A DNA stretch of 60,877 bases from Athalassotoga sp049965695 (GCF_049965695.1 NZ_JBMFWB010000012.1:1-60877), one strand, 5' to 3'; counted from the first letter of the stretch, positions 17,510 through 26,131 are shown. Numbers and translations are program-made. Notes: generated by a model not told the origin, from the letters alone.

Positions 17510-17848
17510 ATGAAGGCTTTTGCGATTTTTTTGATTTTGCTGGGTTTTTTAGCATTTTTAGGTATTTTTGGTGTCATGGACCTTACATTTGGATTCATAT
17601 TGGGCATATTTTTTGCCATACTTTTCGGATTTGAAGGTATAAGAGAACTCGTCGGAAGAAGGCTGATAGGAACTGGGAGTTTGCTTTTTGGCATATTCTT
17701 GCTTTTAAGGGCATTTCAACTCTTTGGCATAAATGCCTCCTTCAGTCAACTGTTCTTGGGGTTCATTGCCTCTTACCTCATAGGAATAGGATTGCAGATC
17801 TTCTTCGGTAAAAGATTCATCCGCATTAAAAAGGAGTGGTTCAATTGA
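17510..17848 (+). CDS. Small four-helix membrane protein
   Basis: A 112-residue, very hydrophobic protein with four predicted membrane segments (about residues 3-22, 25-45, 53-70, 78-98) and a basic tail (KRFIRIKKEW). It resembles the membrane-anchor domains of LiaF/DUF5668 proteins that accompany DUF4097 genes, but I do not recognise a specific family. AGGAGG precedes ATG 17510. Its stop overlaps the next gene's TTG. It probably works with the flanking DUF4097 and SHOCT-like products. Confidence 0.8.
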   Translation: MKAFAIFLILLGFLAFLGIFGVMDLTFGFILGIFFAILFGFEGIRELVGRRLIGTGSLLFGIFLLLRAFQLFGINASFSQLFLGFIASYLIGIGLQIFFGKRFIRIKKEWFN

Positions 17849-18171
17849 ACAGAGAATCTCTCATGAAAATCATCAAAATGCTAAAAGACGGGATCATAAA
17901 CGAAGCAGAGGCCGCCGATCTAATAGAAGCGATAAGTACCGAGGAAAATGAAGGCAAAGGCAAACAAAAATTCAGAAAACTTGTCATACACGTTGCTCCG
18001 AAGACTCAAAACGGAGACAAAATCGATCTTTCCATTCCACTTTCTCTTGCCAGTGGATTTTTAAAAAAATTTGCAACTGAAAAAAATCTGGACTTGGACG
18101 TTGATTCCGTGGTGAAAGATGGAATTCACGTTGAAGATGAAGATGAGATCGTTGACATTCATCTTGAATGA
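17845..18171 (+). CDS. SHOCT-like / DUF4097-associated protein
   Basis: A 108-residue protein. The N-terminal helical pair ESLMKIIKMLKDGIINEAEA matches the SHOCT-like domain found at the start of YvlB/LiaX-type proteins, followed by a beta-rich part (KLVIHVAPKTQNGDKIDLSI) and an acidic end. An open frame begins at 17836, but AAGGAG at 17831-17836 with an 8-base gap supports TTG 17845. It overlaps the previous stop. Cytosolic; exact role unknown. With the DUF4097 protein it gives the operon two SHOCT-tailed proteins. Confidence 0.8.
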   Translation: MNRESLMKIIKMLKDGIINEAEAADLIEAISTEENEGKGKQKFRKLVIHVAPKTQNGDKIDLSIPLSLASGFLKKFATEKNLDLDVDSVVKDGIHVEDEDEIVDIHLE

Positions 18172-18180
18172 GGTGATAAT

Positions 18181-18534
18181 TTGTTAATTTCAAAAGAATT
18201 CAAATTTGACGCTGCACATAATCTTGTGAACTATCACGGAAAATGTGAAAGACTTCACGGCCATACTTACAGGCTAAGGGTTACTTTGGAAGGCACACCT
18301 GACAAAGACGGGATGATATTGGACTTCACAGAATTAAAAAAAACAGTCAACGATTTAGTCGTTTCAAAACTCGATCATTCTTACATAAATGACACAATTG
18401 CCCAGCCTTCTGCCGAGAACATCTCTTCGTGGATATGGAAAATGTTAGAAGTACCTCTTAGCGGGCCAAATTACCGTCTTTACGAGATAATTGTCTGGGA
18501 AACGGAAGATTCGTTTGTGACATATAGGGGATAA
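18181..18534 (+). CDS. queD: 6-carboxy-5,6,7,8-tetrahydropterin synthase
   Basis: QueD/PTPS-family enzyme (117 aa) that turns dihydroneopterin triphosphate into 6-carboxytetrahydropterin in queuosine precursor synthesis. The zinc ligands are in FDAAHNL and RLHGHTYRL, the cysteine nucleophile in KCERLHGH, and the catalytic Asp-His in LDHSYIND. It starts with TTG 18181 after GAGGTGAT. It is the last gene of the operon. queC, queE and queF are not in the window, so its company here may be accidental; other 6-pyruvoyl-tetrahydropterin-like activities are possible. Confidence 0.92.
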   Translation: MLISKEFKFDAAHNLVNYHGKCERLHGHTYRLRVTLEGTPDKDGMILDFTELKKTVNDLVVSKLDHSYINDTIAQPSAENISSWIWKMLEVPLSGPNYRLYEIIVWETEDSFVTYRG

Positions 18535-18594
18535 TCAATATCGTGAATCATCAACCCTCGATTTTTAAAGCCGATTGACATATCAAAACGAAAA

Positions 18595-18684
18595 TCATCT
18601 GTGGGAACTCTTTTTCGCGATCAAAAGGCCTACAACACCAAGGCCTATGAGTATCAAAAATGATCCTATCGCAACGAAATTCAA
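18595..18684 (-). CDS. 29-residue single-span membrane microprotein
   Basis: On the minus strand a perfect AAAAGGAGGC (18691-18700) is followed 6 bases later by TTG 18684 and a 29-codon frame ending TGA at 18595. The product starts MNFVAIGSFLILIGLGVVG, continues LLIAKK, and has a short polar tail (SSHR): one hydrophobic helix with a basic C-terminal anchor. Its codons look ordinary and an ECF-type promoter lies 20 bases before the ribosome binding site. No family is recognised. A membrane regulator or stress peptide is a guess. It is convergent with queD. Confidence 0.62.
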   Translation of the reverse strand: MNFVAIGSFLILIGLGVVGLLIAKKSSHR

Positions 18685-18704
18685 GTCATGGCCTCCTTTT
18701 AAAA

Positions 18705-18731
18705 TTAGACGAAGGATATAGAAAAAAGTTT
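18705..18731 (-). promoter_or_regulatory. Putative ECF-sigma promoter before the microprotein
   Basis: On the minus strand: AAACTT (rc of 18726-18731), a 15-base spacer, then GTCTAA (rc of 18705-18710). The layout matches the candidate promoter of the ECF sigma operon at 44155 (GAACAT-15-GTCTAA) and the known RpoE-type consensus GGAACTT / GTCTAA. Confidence 0.5.
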
Positions 18732-18787
18732 AAATTTCGAATAATTTTCAGAGGAGGCTACTTTGTCGAACTCTGTCTTCCACTAAA

Positions 18788-18866
18788 TTATATTTAACTC
18801 ACTTTAAAAGCCGAATGCTTATTTACTGTAAGCGCAGGGCAGTATGTCCTTTCGATGGCATATCAT
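18788..18866 (+). repeat. Degenerate half copy of the TATACT element (copy A)
   Basis: The stretch running from TTATATTTAACTCACTTT through AAAAGCCGAATGCTTATTTAC to GCGCAGGGCAGTATGTCCTT and GATGGCATAT matches the left half of the dispersed element described at 35210. The right half is missing. It reaches the 3' end of the FGGY kinase gene. Confidence 0.6.
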
Positions 18867-20422
18867 TTTGCTTTTATTTCAGGATAATTCGTGATTTTTC
18901 TTATATCACCATACAATTTTTTAAGCCTTGGATACATGTTCTCGTAAACTTTGAATAATTTTTGGTACAATTCATGATTGGCACTGTTCGGGAGAAATTT
19001 TTGCGAATATCTGACCATTTCTCTTGCGGCAATGTCGAAATTTTCATTCATTCCGATTCCGACGCTCGCAACGATGGCGGCTCCCAAACCCGCTGCCTCG
19101 TTTATTTCGCTCTTTTCGACAGGAAGGCCAAAGATATCCGAAAATATCTGACATATATCGTTGCTTTTTGAACCACCGCCGGAGACTGTTAATGATTTCG
19201 CTCTCACTTTCCCGCGTTTTTCTATTTTCATGAGTCCTTCAAGCAAAGCATAGCCAATGCCTTCTATCATGGCTCTGTACATGTGTGCCCTTGTGTGAGA
19301 TTCTCCAAAACCTATAAAAGCACCTTTTGCTTCCGGCATTTTTAAGCCGGGTCCCCAATAAGGCTGGGATATCAGGCCAAGAGATCCGGCCGGAACTTTC
19401 GAAATCATTTCGTCAAGCAAGTTTTCTTCAAAAATTCCCAATTTTTCGGCATCGAGTCTTTCTTTGAAGCCAAATTCATTTTTAAACCATGTTACCATCC
19501 AAAATCCTCTGAAGATTGAAACCGATGGATTGTAAGCGCCCGGCATCACCGATGGGTAAGCGGGCATGAATTTGATCGGCTCAAAGTATTTCTTTGAAGT
19601 CATTTGTATCGAGGCCATCGTGCCGAGACTTACGTTTGCTTTATCGTTTTCAACGCATCCTGTCCCGATGGTTTCACAACTTTTATCCGATCCGCAAGAT
19701 AAAACAGGTGTTCCTTCGATCAATCCCGTTTGTGCCGAGGCCTTCGATGTTATTTTACCTATCACGGTTGATGGCTCCGCAAGGTCCGGCAATTTTTCCG
19801 GCTCAACGTAAAACAGCATGTAAGAAACGTTATCTTTTGAAGCCCAACTTTTCTTTTTGTAATCGAAAGGTATGTGACCTATTTGAGATGCAATGGAATC
19901 AACAGGTTTTCCCGTTAGCCTGAAATTGAAAAAACCCGACACCTGTAAAAACTTATCGGTACTTTTCCAGATATCTGGTTGATAATTTCTTATCCAGTCC
20001 ACTTTACTTTCTGATTGGAGAATTATAAACGGTTCATCCATGCCCACAAGGATATGAGAAAGGCGAGTCAAAAATGGCCTTTTTCTCAAATTTAGAAAAT
20101 TTTTTCTCTGATCAAGCCATAAAATAGCCGGCCTCAAAGGATTTCCGTCTTTATCGACATTTATCATCGTATCGCTTAATGTGGTGACGGTTACTCCTGC
20201 AACGCGACTTTGAAAATTATCAACCTGAACTTTCAAATTTTCTAAAGATTTCAAAAATGCAGACCAATAAATTTCAGGATCTTGCTCAGCCCAGCCGGGA
20301 TAAGGGCTTGAATAAGGATCATAATCAATCTTTGAAAAAGCCCACATCTTGCCTTTTGAATCAAAAAGGAAGGTTCTTAAACTTTGAGTGCCACAATCAA
20401 CTGAAAGGATAAGGTCTTTCAT
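18863..20422 (-). CDS. FGGY family carbohydrate kinase
   Basis: ATP-dependent sugar or polyol kinase (519 aa) of the xylulose/glycerol kinase fold. The N-terminal phosphate loop is ILSVDCGTQSLRTFLFD. The substrate-side Asp lies in RPAILWLDQRKN, and the C-terminal ATP site is in LTVSGGGSKSNDICQIFSDIFG with EINEAAGLGAAI. It overlaps the murA stop by 4 bases (ATGA). The substrate is not obvious; the real xylulokinase of the window is at 53777. Its stop codon touches a decayed repeat copy. Confidence 0.88.
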   Translation of the reverse strand: MKDLILSVDCGTQSLRTFLFDSKGKMWAFSKIDYDPYSSPYPGWAEQDPEIYWSAFLKSLENLKVQVDNFQSRVAGVTVTTLSDTMINVDKDGNPLRPAILWLDQRKNFLNLRKRPFLTRLSHILVGMDEPFIILQSESKVDWIRNYQPDIWKSTDKFLQVSGFFNFRLTGKPVDSIASQIGHIPFDYKKKSWASKDNVSYMLFYVEPEKLPDLAEPSTVIGKITSKASAQTGLIEGTPVLSCGSDKSCETIGTGCVENDKANVSLGTMASIQMTSKKYFEPIKFMPAYPSVMPGAYNPSVSIFRGFWMVTWFKNEFGFKERLDAEKLGIFEENLLDEMISKVPAGSLGLISQPYWGPGLKMPEAKGAFIGFGESHTRAHMYRAMIEGIGYALLEGLMKIEKRGKVRAKSLTVSGGGSKSNDICQIFSDIFGLPVEKSEINEAAGLGAAIVASVGIGMNENFDIAAREMVRYSQKFLPNSANHELYQKLFKVYENMYPRLKKLYGDIRKITNYPEIKAK

Positions 20423-21678
20423 GACACCTCTCGATCAATTTTAAGAATTTCAAAATCTATCCCTATATCTTTCAATTTTTTGTAAATATTTTCATAACCT
20501 CTGAAAATTATCTCAAATTTTTCTATTTCACTCGGCCCATCTGCCGTCGCAGCGGCAAAAAGGATCGTTGCCGTTTCTCTGAGATCATTTCCAACGAGTT
20601 TGGCGCCATGAAGTTTTGATGGCATAACTTCTATCTTGTTTTTATCCACGGAGATATCGGCACCCATTTTTTTAAGTTCGTCAACGTGTCTGAAGCGATT
20701 TTCGAAGACCGTTTCCGTTATCTCGGAATGACCATTTACATGGCATGCAAGAAGTGTCATTTGAGGCTGAAGATCGGTTGGAAATTGAGGATAGGGTCCT
20801 GTTGAGAGTTTAAAAGGTCTCAAATTTGAAGGATAAACGATCAAAGCATTTTCGGATGCCGTTATCTTTGCCCCAATTTTTTTCAGTTCATTTGTAACGT
20901 TGTGCATCACGTTGTTGGATATGCCGTTGATCTTCAACATGCCACCACTTGAAAGTGCTCCTATGATGTAAGTGCCGGTTTCTATTCTGTCTCCTATTAT
21001 GGAATGAACGGACGCGTTTAATTTCTTGACTCCGTCTATGCTTATTCTGTCTGTACCAACGCCTGATATTTTTGCGCCCATGGAATTGAGAAATTTTCCA
21101 AGATCGACTATTTCAGGTTCCTTAGCGCAATTTCTTATTTCCGTATGTATGCCGTTTAAAAGTACTGAAGTCATCATAAGATGCTCAGTTGCTCCGACGC
21201 TCGGAAATCTCAGATCTATCCTTACATCTTTAAGTACTTTGTCAAAGATGGCTTCTATCATATCATTTTTTTCGTTTACCGAAATGCCAAGTTTCTTCAA
21301 ACCCTCGATGTGTATGTCTATCGATCTTTTCCCTATTGAACATCCACCGGGATAGCGCAACTCGGCATGGCCCGTTCTTACCGCAAGAGGTCCAAGAAGC
21401 AGTATAGATGCACGTATGCTTGATCCAAATTCTCTTATCTCTCCTTTAAGGTTTGACGGCCTTGCCAAGACGGTGTTTTTCTCAAAATTAACGGCAACCC
21501 CTGCAGATCTTATCATGGAAATCATCTCGGAAACATCAGCAATGTCGGGAATTTTTTCGATCTTTATTTCTTCCGAGATTAAAACAAGAGACGCGAGAAC
21601 CGGAAGTGCTGAATTTTTCGCTCCGCCTACGGTTATTTCACCTTCAATTTTCGAATTACCCCTGATTCTTGCTATCAT
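20419..21678 (-). CDS. murA: UDP-N-acetylglucosamine 1-carboxyvinyltransferase
   Basis: First committed step of peptidoglycan synthesis: transfers enolpyruvate from PEP to UDP-GlcNAc. The catalytic cysteine is C113 in YPGGCSIGKRSID, so the usual fosfomycin-sensitive Cys form is expected. K21-N22 of GGAKNSALPVLAS bind substrate. The length of 419 aa is standard. It overlaps the TMEM198-like gene by 23 bases upstream and the FGGY kinase by 4 downstream. Confidence 0.97.
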   Translation of the reverse strand: MIARIRGNSKIEGEITVGGAKNSALPVLASLVLISEEIKIEKIPDIADVSEMISMIRSAGVAVNFEKNTVLARPSNLKGEIREFGSSIRASILLLGPLAVRTGHAELRYPGGCSIGKRSIDIHIEGLKKLGISVNEKNDMIEAIFDKVLKDVRIDLRFPSVGATEHLMMTSVLLNGIHTEIRNCAKEPEIVDLGKFLNSMGAKISGVGTDRISIDGVKKLNASVHSIIGDRIETGTYIIGALSSGGMLKINGISNNVMHNVTNELKKIGAKITASENALIVYPSNLRPFKLSTGPYPQFPTDLQPQMTLLACHVNGHSEITETVFENRFRHVDELKKMGADISVDKNKIEVMPSKLHGAKLVGNDLRETATILFAAATADGPSEIEKFEIIFRGYENIYKKLKDIGIDFEILKIDREVS

Positions 21679-22345
21679 TTCTCTTACCCCTTTTTACACC
21701 GATTTGTATTGAAACAGATAATATTGACAAAACTAAAAAAATGGCAACAAAAACCGTCAAAAGAATGACGTCTTTTCCACCGATAAGGGTATTTAAAAGT
21801 TCATTTGGTTTGACGTTAAATGAGTTCGAAAAAGGAATGAGAATCGCAAAAGCCGTTATCAACGCTCCTATTGCGGCCATCGCTGTACCAATGGCCCTTT
21901 TTTCGTTGAAAATCGTCAAAAGACCGAAAATCAATCCAAAGACGATAAAAACGCCTATCCTTATCCATTGAACATTCGATCCCATATTCAAATTCATCGC
22001 GGAGATGGCCCAGTTGTAAATGTAATATGCTATTGCGCCGCCGGCCAAAAATCCCATCATGAAAAGTGCAAATTTGTAAAGTGCTATGAAAAGTGCCGTT
22101 ACGAGAAAGGCAATTATCAAGACGGCAATTATATGTATCATTTGCTGGTTCGAAGAAGCGATATGAAAATTCTTAAGGATCAAATTCGTCCAGACATATT
22201 GCCCTAAATAAATGCCTGCTATGAGTCCTATTATCGCCATTGATATCCTTAAAAGATAATATCCAAAAAAAGTAAGCACGATGCCAACTATCAAAACGAC
22301 AGGCCAATAGTTGACGACAATACTCGAAAGCGATCCAAGACTCAT
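21656..22345 (-). CDS. TMEM198/DUF4203-like membrane protein
   Basis: A 229-residue protein with about seven hydrophobic helices (for example WPVVLIVGIVLTFFGYYLL, IIAVLIIAFLVTALFIALY) and glycine-rich helix starts such as GFLAGGAIAYYIYNW, as in the DUF4203/TMEM198 group. An upstream in-frame start exists, but GGGGAGG (rc 22353-22359) points to ATG 22345, whose ATGA overlaps the stop of the preceding gene. Function unknown. It sits between a holA candidate and murA. Confidence 0.75.
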   Translation of the reverse strand: MSLGSLSSIVVNYWPVVLIVGIVLTFFGYYLLRISMAIIGLIAGIYLGQYVWTNLILKNFHIASSNQQMIHIIAVLIIAFLVTALFIALYKFALFMMGFLAGGAIAYYIYNWAISAMNLNMGSNVQWIRIGVFIVFGLIFGLLTIFNEKRAIGTAMAAIGALITAFAILIPFSNSFNVKPNELLNTLIGGKDVILLTVFVAIFLVLSILSVSIQIGVKRGKRNDSKNQG

Positions 22346-23271
22346 TTTATATCCTCCCCCTTTGTCCATTTGAATGTCAGTTCAAGAGTTGCGAAAACAG
22401 GATCCGCACCATTTTTTATCTTCATTTCAACATCTTGAAAATCTTCCATCAAAAGGCTTATCTCTTCGTATTTCCATAATTTCAAAACATTTTTCCTTTT
22501 CTTACCACCAAGTGAAAAACCAACAAGATCTGCTATTTGAGGAGTCGGAACTGAAAGCGCTTTTGATATGTTTTTGACGTCATCCCAGGAGTAATCCGAT
22601 CTTTCATTTGAAAGCATTTGAGCGACAAGAATGGATGTTTTTTCAAGGCCTCTCAAAGGTATAAGAGGATGCACATCTTCGAGTAGATCTTTCAACATAT
22701 CCAAAGCAGATGAATCTTTTTCAAAGAACAACCTGTAAAAATCGAAAATGGCCGGAGTTGAATAGATAGGAACAAACATTTTCACCTCTTCCAAAGAAGG
22801 TTTTTTTGAAACGACAGAAATTTTTTCAATTTCCATTGCCATTAAATCGATCTTCATGCCTGTACGGTTCAATATCAATCCCTTCTCCGTTTCATCCATT
22901 TTAACACCAAAGACTTCACAAATATCGTTTACTTCTTCAATCCAACCTTTAAGATCCCATTGCTTTGGGCAGGAAAGATCCTCGACATCTCCGAATTTCT
23001 TCAGTAAATCAAGATCGTTGGAAGTTATTATAACATCATGTTTTGACAAAGGTACATTTTTTAAAAGCCAATTTTTATCTTCTTTTTCCCATTTTTCAAC
23101 GGATTTCAAAAGAATCGTATGTTCTCCAAAAAGGGTATCCGAAAAAAATTCCAATCGCATGCGATTTATTTTAGATTCCGTGTCCGGAAAAACAGACAAA
23201 ATGTCATTTTTTACCTTTTTCAAAAAGTTTTTCAATTTCCATTCAGAATCAACGAGTATTGGCCTTATCAT
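22342..23271 (-). CDS. holA: Probable DNA polymerase III delta subunit
   Basis: A 309-residue protein whose shape matches the clamp-loader delta subunit: an N-terminal region with KHDVIITSNDLDLLKKF, a central DLKGWIEEVNDICEVFGVKM plus RTGMKIDLMAMEIEKI (corresponding to the segment where delta has helices after its AAA-like domain), then AIFDFYRLFFEKDSSALDML and LRGLEKTSILVAQM, typical of domain III. Delta subunits are highly divergent and have no catalytic residues, so this rests on pattern only. It overlaps the ROK gene by 23 bases. Confidence 0.6.
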   Translation of the reverse strand: MIRPILVDSEWKLKNFLKKVKNDILSVFPDTESKINRMRLEFFSDTLFGEHTILLKSVEKWEKEDKNWLLKNVPLSKHDVIITSNDLDLLKKFGDVEDLSCPKQWDLKGWIEEVNDICEVFGVKMDETEKGLILNRTGMKIDLMAMEIEKISVVSKKPSLEEVKMFVPIYSTPAIFDFYRLFFEKDSSALDMLKDLLEDVHPLIPLRGLEKTSILVAQMLSNERSDYSWDDVKNISKALSVPTPQIADLVGFSLGGKKRKNVLKLWKYEEISLLMEDFQDVEMKIKNGADPVFATLELTFKWTKGEDIK

Positions 23272-24190
23272 TCCTCAATTCCTCAAAACACATTGAAGCC
23301 GCACCGTATATCCCCGCATCATCTACGAGATTACTCAAAACTATTTTATAAGTTCCCCAGAAAGATTTCATGACATTTTCATGCGTTTTCTTCTCGACCC
23401 CGTCAAGAAGAAATTTGCCTGATCTCGAAACTCCGCCACCAATTACGATTATCTGCGGGTTGAATATATGGACAAAAGAACCTATGGCAATTCCAAGTGC
23501 TTCGGTTACACGCTCGAAAACCTTTATTCCAAGCGGATCACCTTTTTTGGCCGCATCCAAAACCGCTTTTGCGCTGAATTCTTTTATTGAAGTATCAGGA
23601 TACCTTTCTTTCCATTCTTTCGCAAGTCTTGAAATGCCAGTTGCCGAGGCTATCGTTTCAAGACATCCGTGATTTCCACACCCGCAAAGATACCCATTTG
23701 GTTCAACGATGACATGACCAAGTTCGCCTCCTATGCCGGTTGATCCTCGAAAGACACGGTCATCGCATATTATGCCTCCGCCGACACCTGTTCCCAGCGT
23801 TATCCCAAGCACATTCGTGTATCCCTTTGCAACTCCAAACCATTTTTCACCTACCGCAAAAGCATTCGCATCATTTTCAACGACGACTTTCACCCCAGTT
23901 TTCGAAGAGATTTCGGGGCCAAGCGGGACGTCTATCCATCCCGGAAAATTGGGTGAAAATCTCACGATGCCTTTTTTATGATCTATCGATCCTGGAGATC
24001 CTATCCCGATCATCTCAACCTTTTCACTTTTTGTCATTTCATTCGCGGTTTTTGCAATTCTCTCAACAACAGCGTTAAAACCTTCTTCTGTTTTGGTATC
24101 TATCGTTTGTCTTTTCAGAATATTGCCGTTTTCGTCCACAATTCCCATTGCAACTTTGGTGCCACCAAGATCGATTCCCAACACTTTCAT
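23249..24190 (-). CDS. ROK family sugar kinase (glucokinase-like)
   Basis: Cytosolic ATP-dependent hexose kinase (313 aa). Visible are the phosphate loop GIDLGGTKVAMGIVD, the catalytic Asp in VVENDANAFAVGEKWFG, the ATP loop ITLGTGVGGGI, the substrate Glu/His segment GELGHVIVEPNG, and the ROK zinc motif CGCGNHGCLE. GAGGTG sits 6 bases before ATG 24190; an in-frame GTG 9 bases further up is less well placed. There is no DNA-binding domain, so it is a kinase and not a repressor. Glucose is the likely substrate, by family. Confidence 0.9.
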   Translation of the reverse strand: MKVLGIDLGGTKVAMGIVDENGNILKRQTIDTKTEEGFNAVVERIAKTANEMTKSEKVEMIGIGSPGSIDHKKGIVRFSPNFPGWIDVPLGPEISSKTGVKVVVENDANAFAVGEKWFGVAKGYTNVLGITLGTGVGGGIICDDRVFRGSTGIGGELGHVIVEPNGYLCGCGNHGCLETIASATGISRLAKEWKERYPDTSIKEFSAKAVLDAAKKGDPLGIKVFERVTEALGIAIGSFVHIFNPQIIVIGGGVSRSGKFLLDGVEKKTHENVMKSFWGTYKIVLSNLVDDAGIYGAASMCFEELRNDKANTR

Positions 24191-24222
24191 CGATTTCACC
24201 TCTTCGATTTTTGTTCAATTTA

Positions 24223-24236
24223 TGGTAAAATATCTT
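24223..24236 (+). promoter_or_regulatory. Extended -10 promoter of the SRP RNA
   Basis: TGGTAAAATATCTT: TG-G-TAAAAT at 24223-24231, ten bases before the predicted RNA 5' end at 24241. The -35 is weak. The block is shared with the yebC and LptA-like promoters. Confidence 0.65.
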
Positions 24237-24240
24237 TGAA

Positions 24241-24512
24241 CACCATGCTAAGCGGGGAGTCAGCGGTTCCCTGTAACCCGAAATCCGCTCCATGCGGGGC
24301 TGAAGATCGTTCTGCGGTTAGCGGAGGTAAGGTACGGACTTTCTTCGAAAACGTTGAAGATCGGGTCCTGCGCGACGAAAAACCACGAACTTGGTCAGGT
24401 CTGAAAGGAAGCAGCCATAAGTGGCCAATTTTGGGCGACGCAGGGTAGCCTTATCGGAGTTTATCGGGAAAGCACCGCCTTGTTTCCGTTGATCAAAGGC
24501 GATTGCATGGTG
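24241..24512 (+). ncRNA. ffs: Signal recognition particle RNA, long bacterial form
   Basis: About 272 bases. The ends pair (CACCATGC at 24241 with GCATGGTG at 24505-24512). The S-domain apex carries the Ffh-binding core GGTCAGGTCTGAAAGGAAGCAG at 24393-24414 in its usual order with GGAAGCAG. The 5' part contains GGTTCCCTGTAACCCG, the Alu-domain motif of the long SRP RNAs of Bacillus and Thermotogales. It acts with Ffh in co-translational targeting. It runs convergent to the M50 protease gene. Confidence 0.95.
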
Positions 24513-24543
24513 TTCTTCATTTTTGAAAGATCGCTTATACAAA

Positions 24544-25221
24544 TTATTTCATCATGAAAATGTAAGCGGCATTCCCTATGAGCCAATTTAAACTTGGACC
24601 TAAGATAACATTCACCACACCAAAAAGAATAAGTACCAACAGTATAATTGTTCCATATATTTCATATTTCAAAACCCAGTTCATGTATTTATTCGGAAGA
24701 AAAGCATCAAGTACTTTCGAACCGTCGAGTGGTGGAATGGGAATGAGATTGAAGATGAAAAGCACGTAATTTATAAGGATGAACAAACTCACCGTATCAG
24801 ACAGGTATGAAAGGTAAGGATTAGAGATGATCGTTGGAAATGAAAAAAGCGGTGCATACCTGGCGTAAAGGAAAAGTCCTGTTTTAAGGTATATGAATTC
24901 GGTTACAAATCCAGCAACAAGATTTGAAATTGGACCGGCCAGAGAAACGATGACCATATCTCTTCTAAGATGTTTGAGTTTCCAAAAGTTAACAGGCACA
25001 GGCCTTGCCCATCCAAAGTGAAAAATTATAAGTGCAAGGGTACCAAATGGATCAAGATGCTTTAAAGGATTCAAAGTTAACCTTCCGGCACGTTTTGCCG
25101 TATCGTCACCTAAAAAGTAAGCAGCCAATCCATGAAAATATTCATGAAGTGTTATGGCGAAAAGTACAGCAGGTACTGCCTCAAGTGCTTCGAATAGAAA
25201 GGCTCTTATATCATTTAACAT
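24544..25221 (-). CDS. Site-2 protease family (M50) membrane protein
   Basis: A 225-residue intramembrane metalloprotease homologue of the short YwhC type. The zinc motif is in ITLHEYFHGLAAYFLGDDTA (HExxH) and the third ligand region is in LIPIPPLDGSKVL. The intervening segment GRLTLNPLKHLDPFGTL is typical of the subgroup. There is no PDZ domain, unlike rseP at 5878. Substrate unknown. It overlaps rluD by 11 bases. Confidence 0.9.
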   Translation of the reverse strand: MLNDIRAFLFEALEAVPAVLFAITLHEYFHGLAAYFLGDDTAKRAGRLTLNPLKHLDPFGTLALIIFHFGWARPVPVNFWKLKHLRRDMVIVSLAGPISNLVAGFVTEFIYLKTGLFLYARYAPLFSFPTIISNPYLSYLSDTVSLFILINYVLFIFNLIPIPPLDGSKVLDAFLPNKYMNWVLKYEIYGTIILLVLILFGVVNVILGPSLNWLIGNAAYIFMMK

Positions 25222-26131
25222 TTTTAACCTCCAGGTCGTGAAGACCTATTATAACTTTTTTGAAATCTTCAGGGAGCGGTGCTACAAATCTCATGCGCTC
25301 TCCGGTGATCGGATGATATATTTCGAGAACTGAAGAATGAAGCATCTGTCTTTCACAATTCAAAAAGGCAGAACTTTTCTTACCATATATTTTATCACCT
25401 AAGACTGGATTCCCCAAATAACTCATGTGAACTCTTATCTGATGTGTGCGCCCTGTCATGATGGTCACAGACAAAAGCGACGCCGTTTTGAAGTCTTTCA
25501 TGACTTTGTAGACAGTGTGAGCCTGCCTTCCCCATTTTAAAACGTCCATTCTCGTTCTTACCTGAGGATTTCGGCCTATCGGTGCCAATATTTCTCCTGT
25601 TGCCTGCGGTGGAACACCTTCAACAAGCGTGAAATACATTTTATGTGTTTGTCGTGCCTTGAACTGGGCCGAGAGTATCCTCTGTACATCCGGGTTCTTT
25701 GCCACCACTATGACTCCGGAGGTGTCCTTGTCAAGACGATGAACTATGTATGGAAAATACTTTCCGTTTGAGTACCATAAAAGCGCATTTACAAGCGTTC
25801 CAGTGATTTTTTTCAGCGTCGGATGGGTTACAAGACCCGGCTGTTTATTTATCACAACGATAGAATCATCCTCGTAGATCACATCAAGGGGAATTTTTTC
25901 AGGTAATACTTGAGGTATTTCTGGAGGAGGGAAAACCGCTTCAATCACATCTCCGATTTTGAGTTTGTAAGATGGCTTTACGCACTTTGAATTAACTTTG
26001 ATATTGCCAGTTTTTATGAGATTTTGAACAACGGTTCTTGACGTATTGCTTGGAGCAAATTCCAACATTGCGAGATCTAAACGATTTCTGGCTTCACGAT
26101 TGGTGACGGTTAATTTGAGGCTTTCCACCAT
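25211..26131 (-). CDS. RluA/RluD family 23S rRNA pseudouridine synthase
   Basis: A 306-residue enzyme with an N-terminal S4 RNA-binding domain (VQNLIKTGNIKVNSK) and the RluA catalytic motif IVHRLDKDTSGVIVVAKN, whose Asp is the nucleophile. TGRTHQIRVHMSYLGNPVLGD follows. Similar to RluD, which modifies helix 69 of 23S rRNA, but RluA-group members cannot be separated by eye. It overlaps lspA by 38 bases. The lspA-rluD pairing is common in bacteria. Confidence 0.93.
   Translation of the reverse strand: MVESLKLTVTNREARNRLDLAMLEFAPSNTSRTVVQNLIKTGNIKVNSKCVKPSYKLKIGDVIEAVFPPPEIPQVLPEKIPLDVIYEDDSIVVINKQPGLVTHPTLKKITGTLVNALLWYSNGKYFPYIVHRLDKDTSGVIVVAKNPDVQRILSAQFKARQTHKMYFTLVEGVPPQATGEILAPIGRNPQVRTRMDVLKWGRQAHTVYKVMKDFKTASLLSVTIMTGRTHQIRVHMSYLGNPVLGDKIYGKKSSAFLNCERQMLHSSVLEIYHPITGERMRFVAPLPEDFKKVIIGLHDLEVKNVK

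Noticed and set aside
18540..18595. A terminator after queD
   Set aside because: No stable stem with a T run was found between the queD stop and the convergent microprotein gene.
18863..20422. Calling the FGGY kinase a second xylulokinase
   Set aside because: Substrate-side residues do not allow a choice among xylulose, glycerol, ribulose and others, and the gene sits with murA, not with sugar genes.
24318..24542. Reading frames of 74-156 codons through the SRP RNA region on both strands
   Set aside because: They overlap the structured SRP RNA, lack ribosome binding sites, and give unrecognisable proteins.
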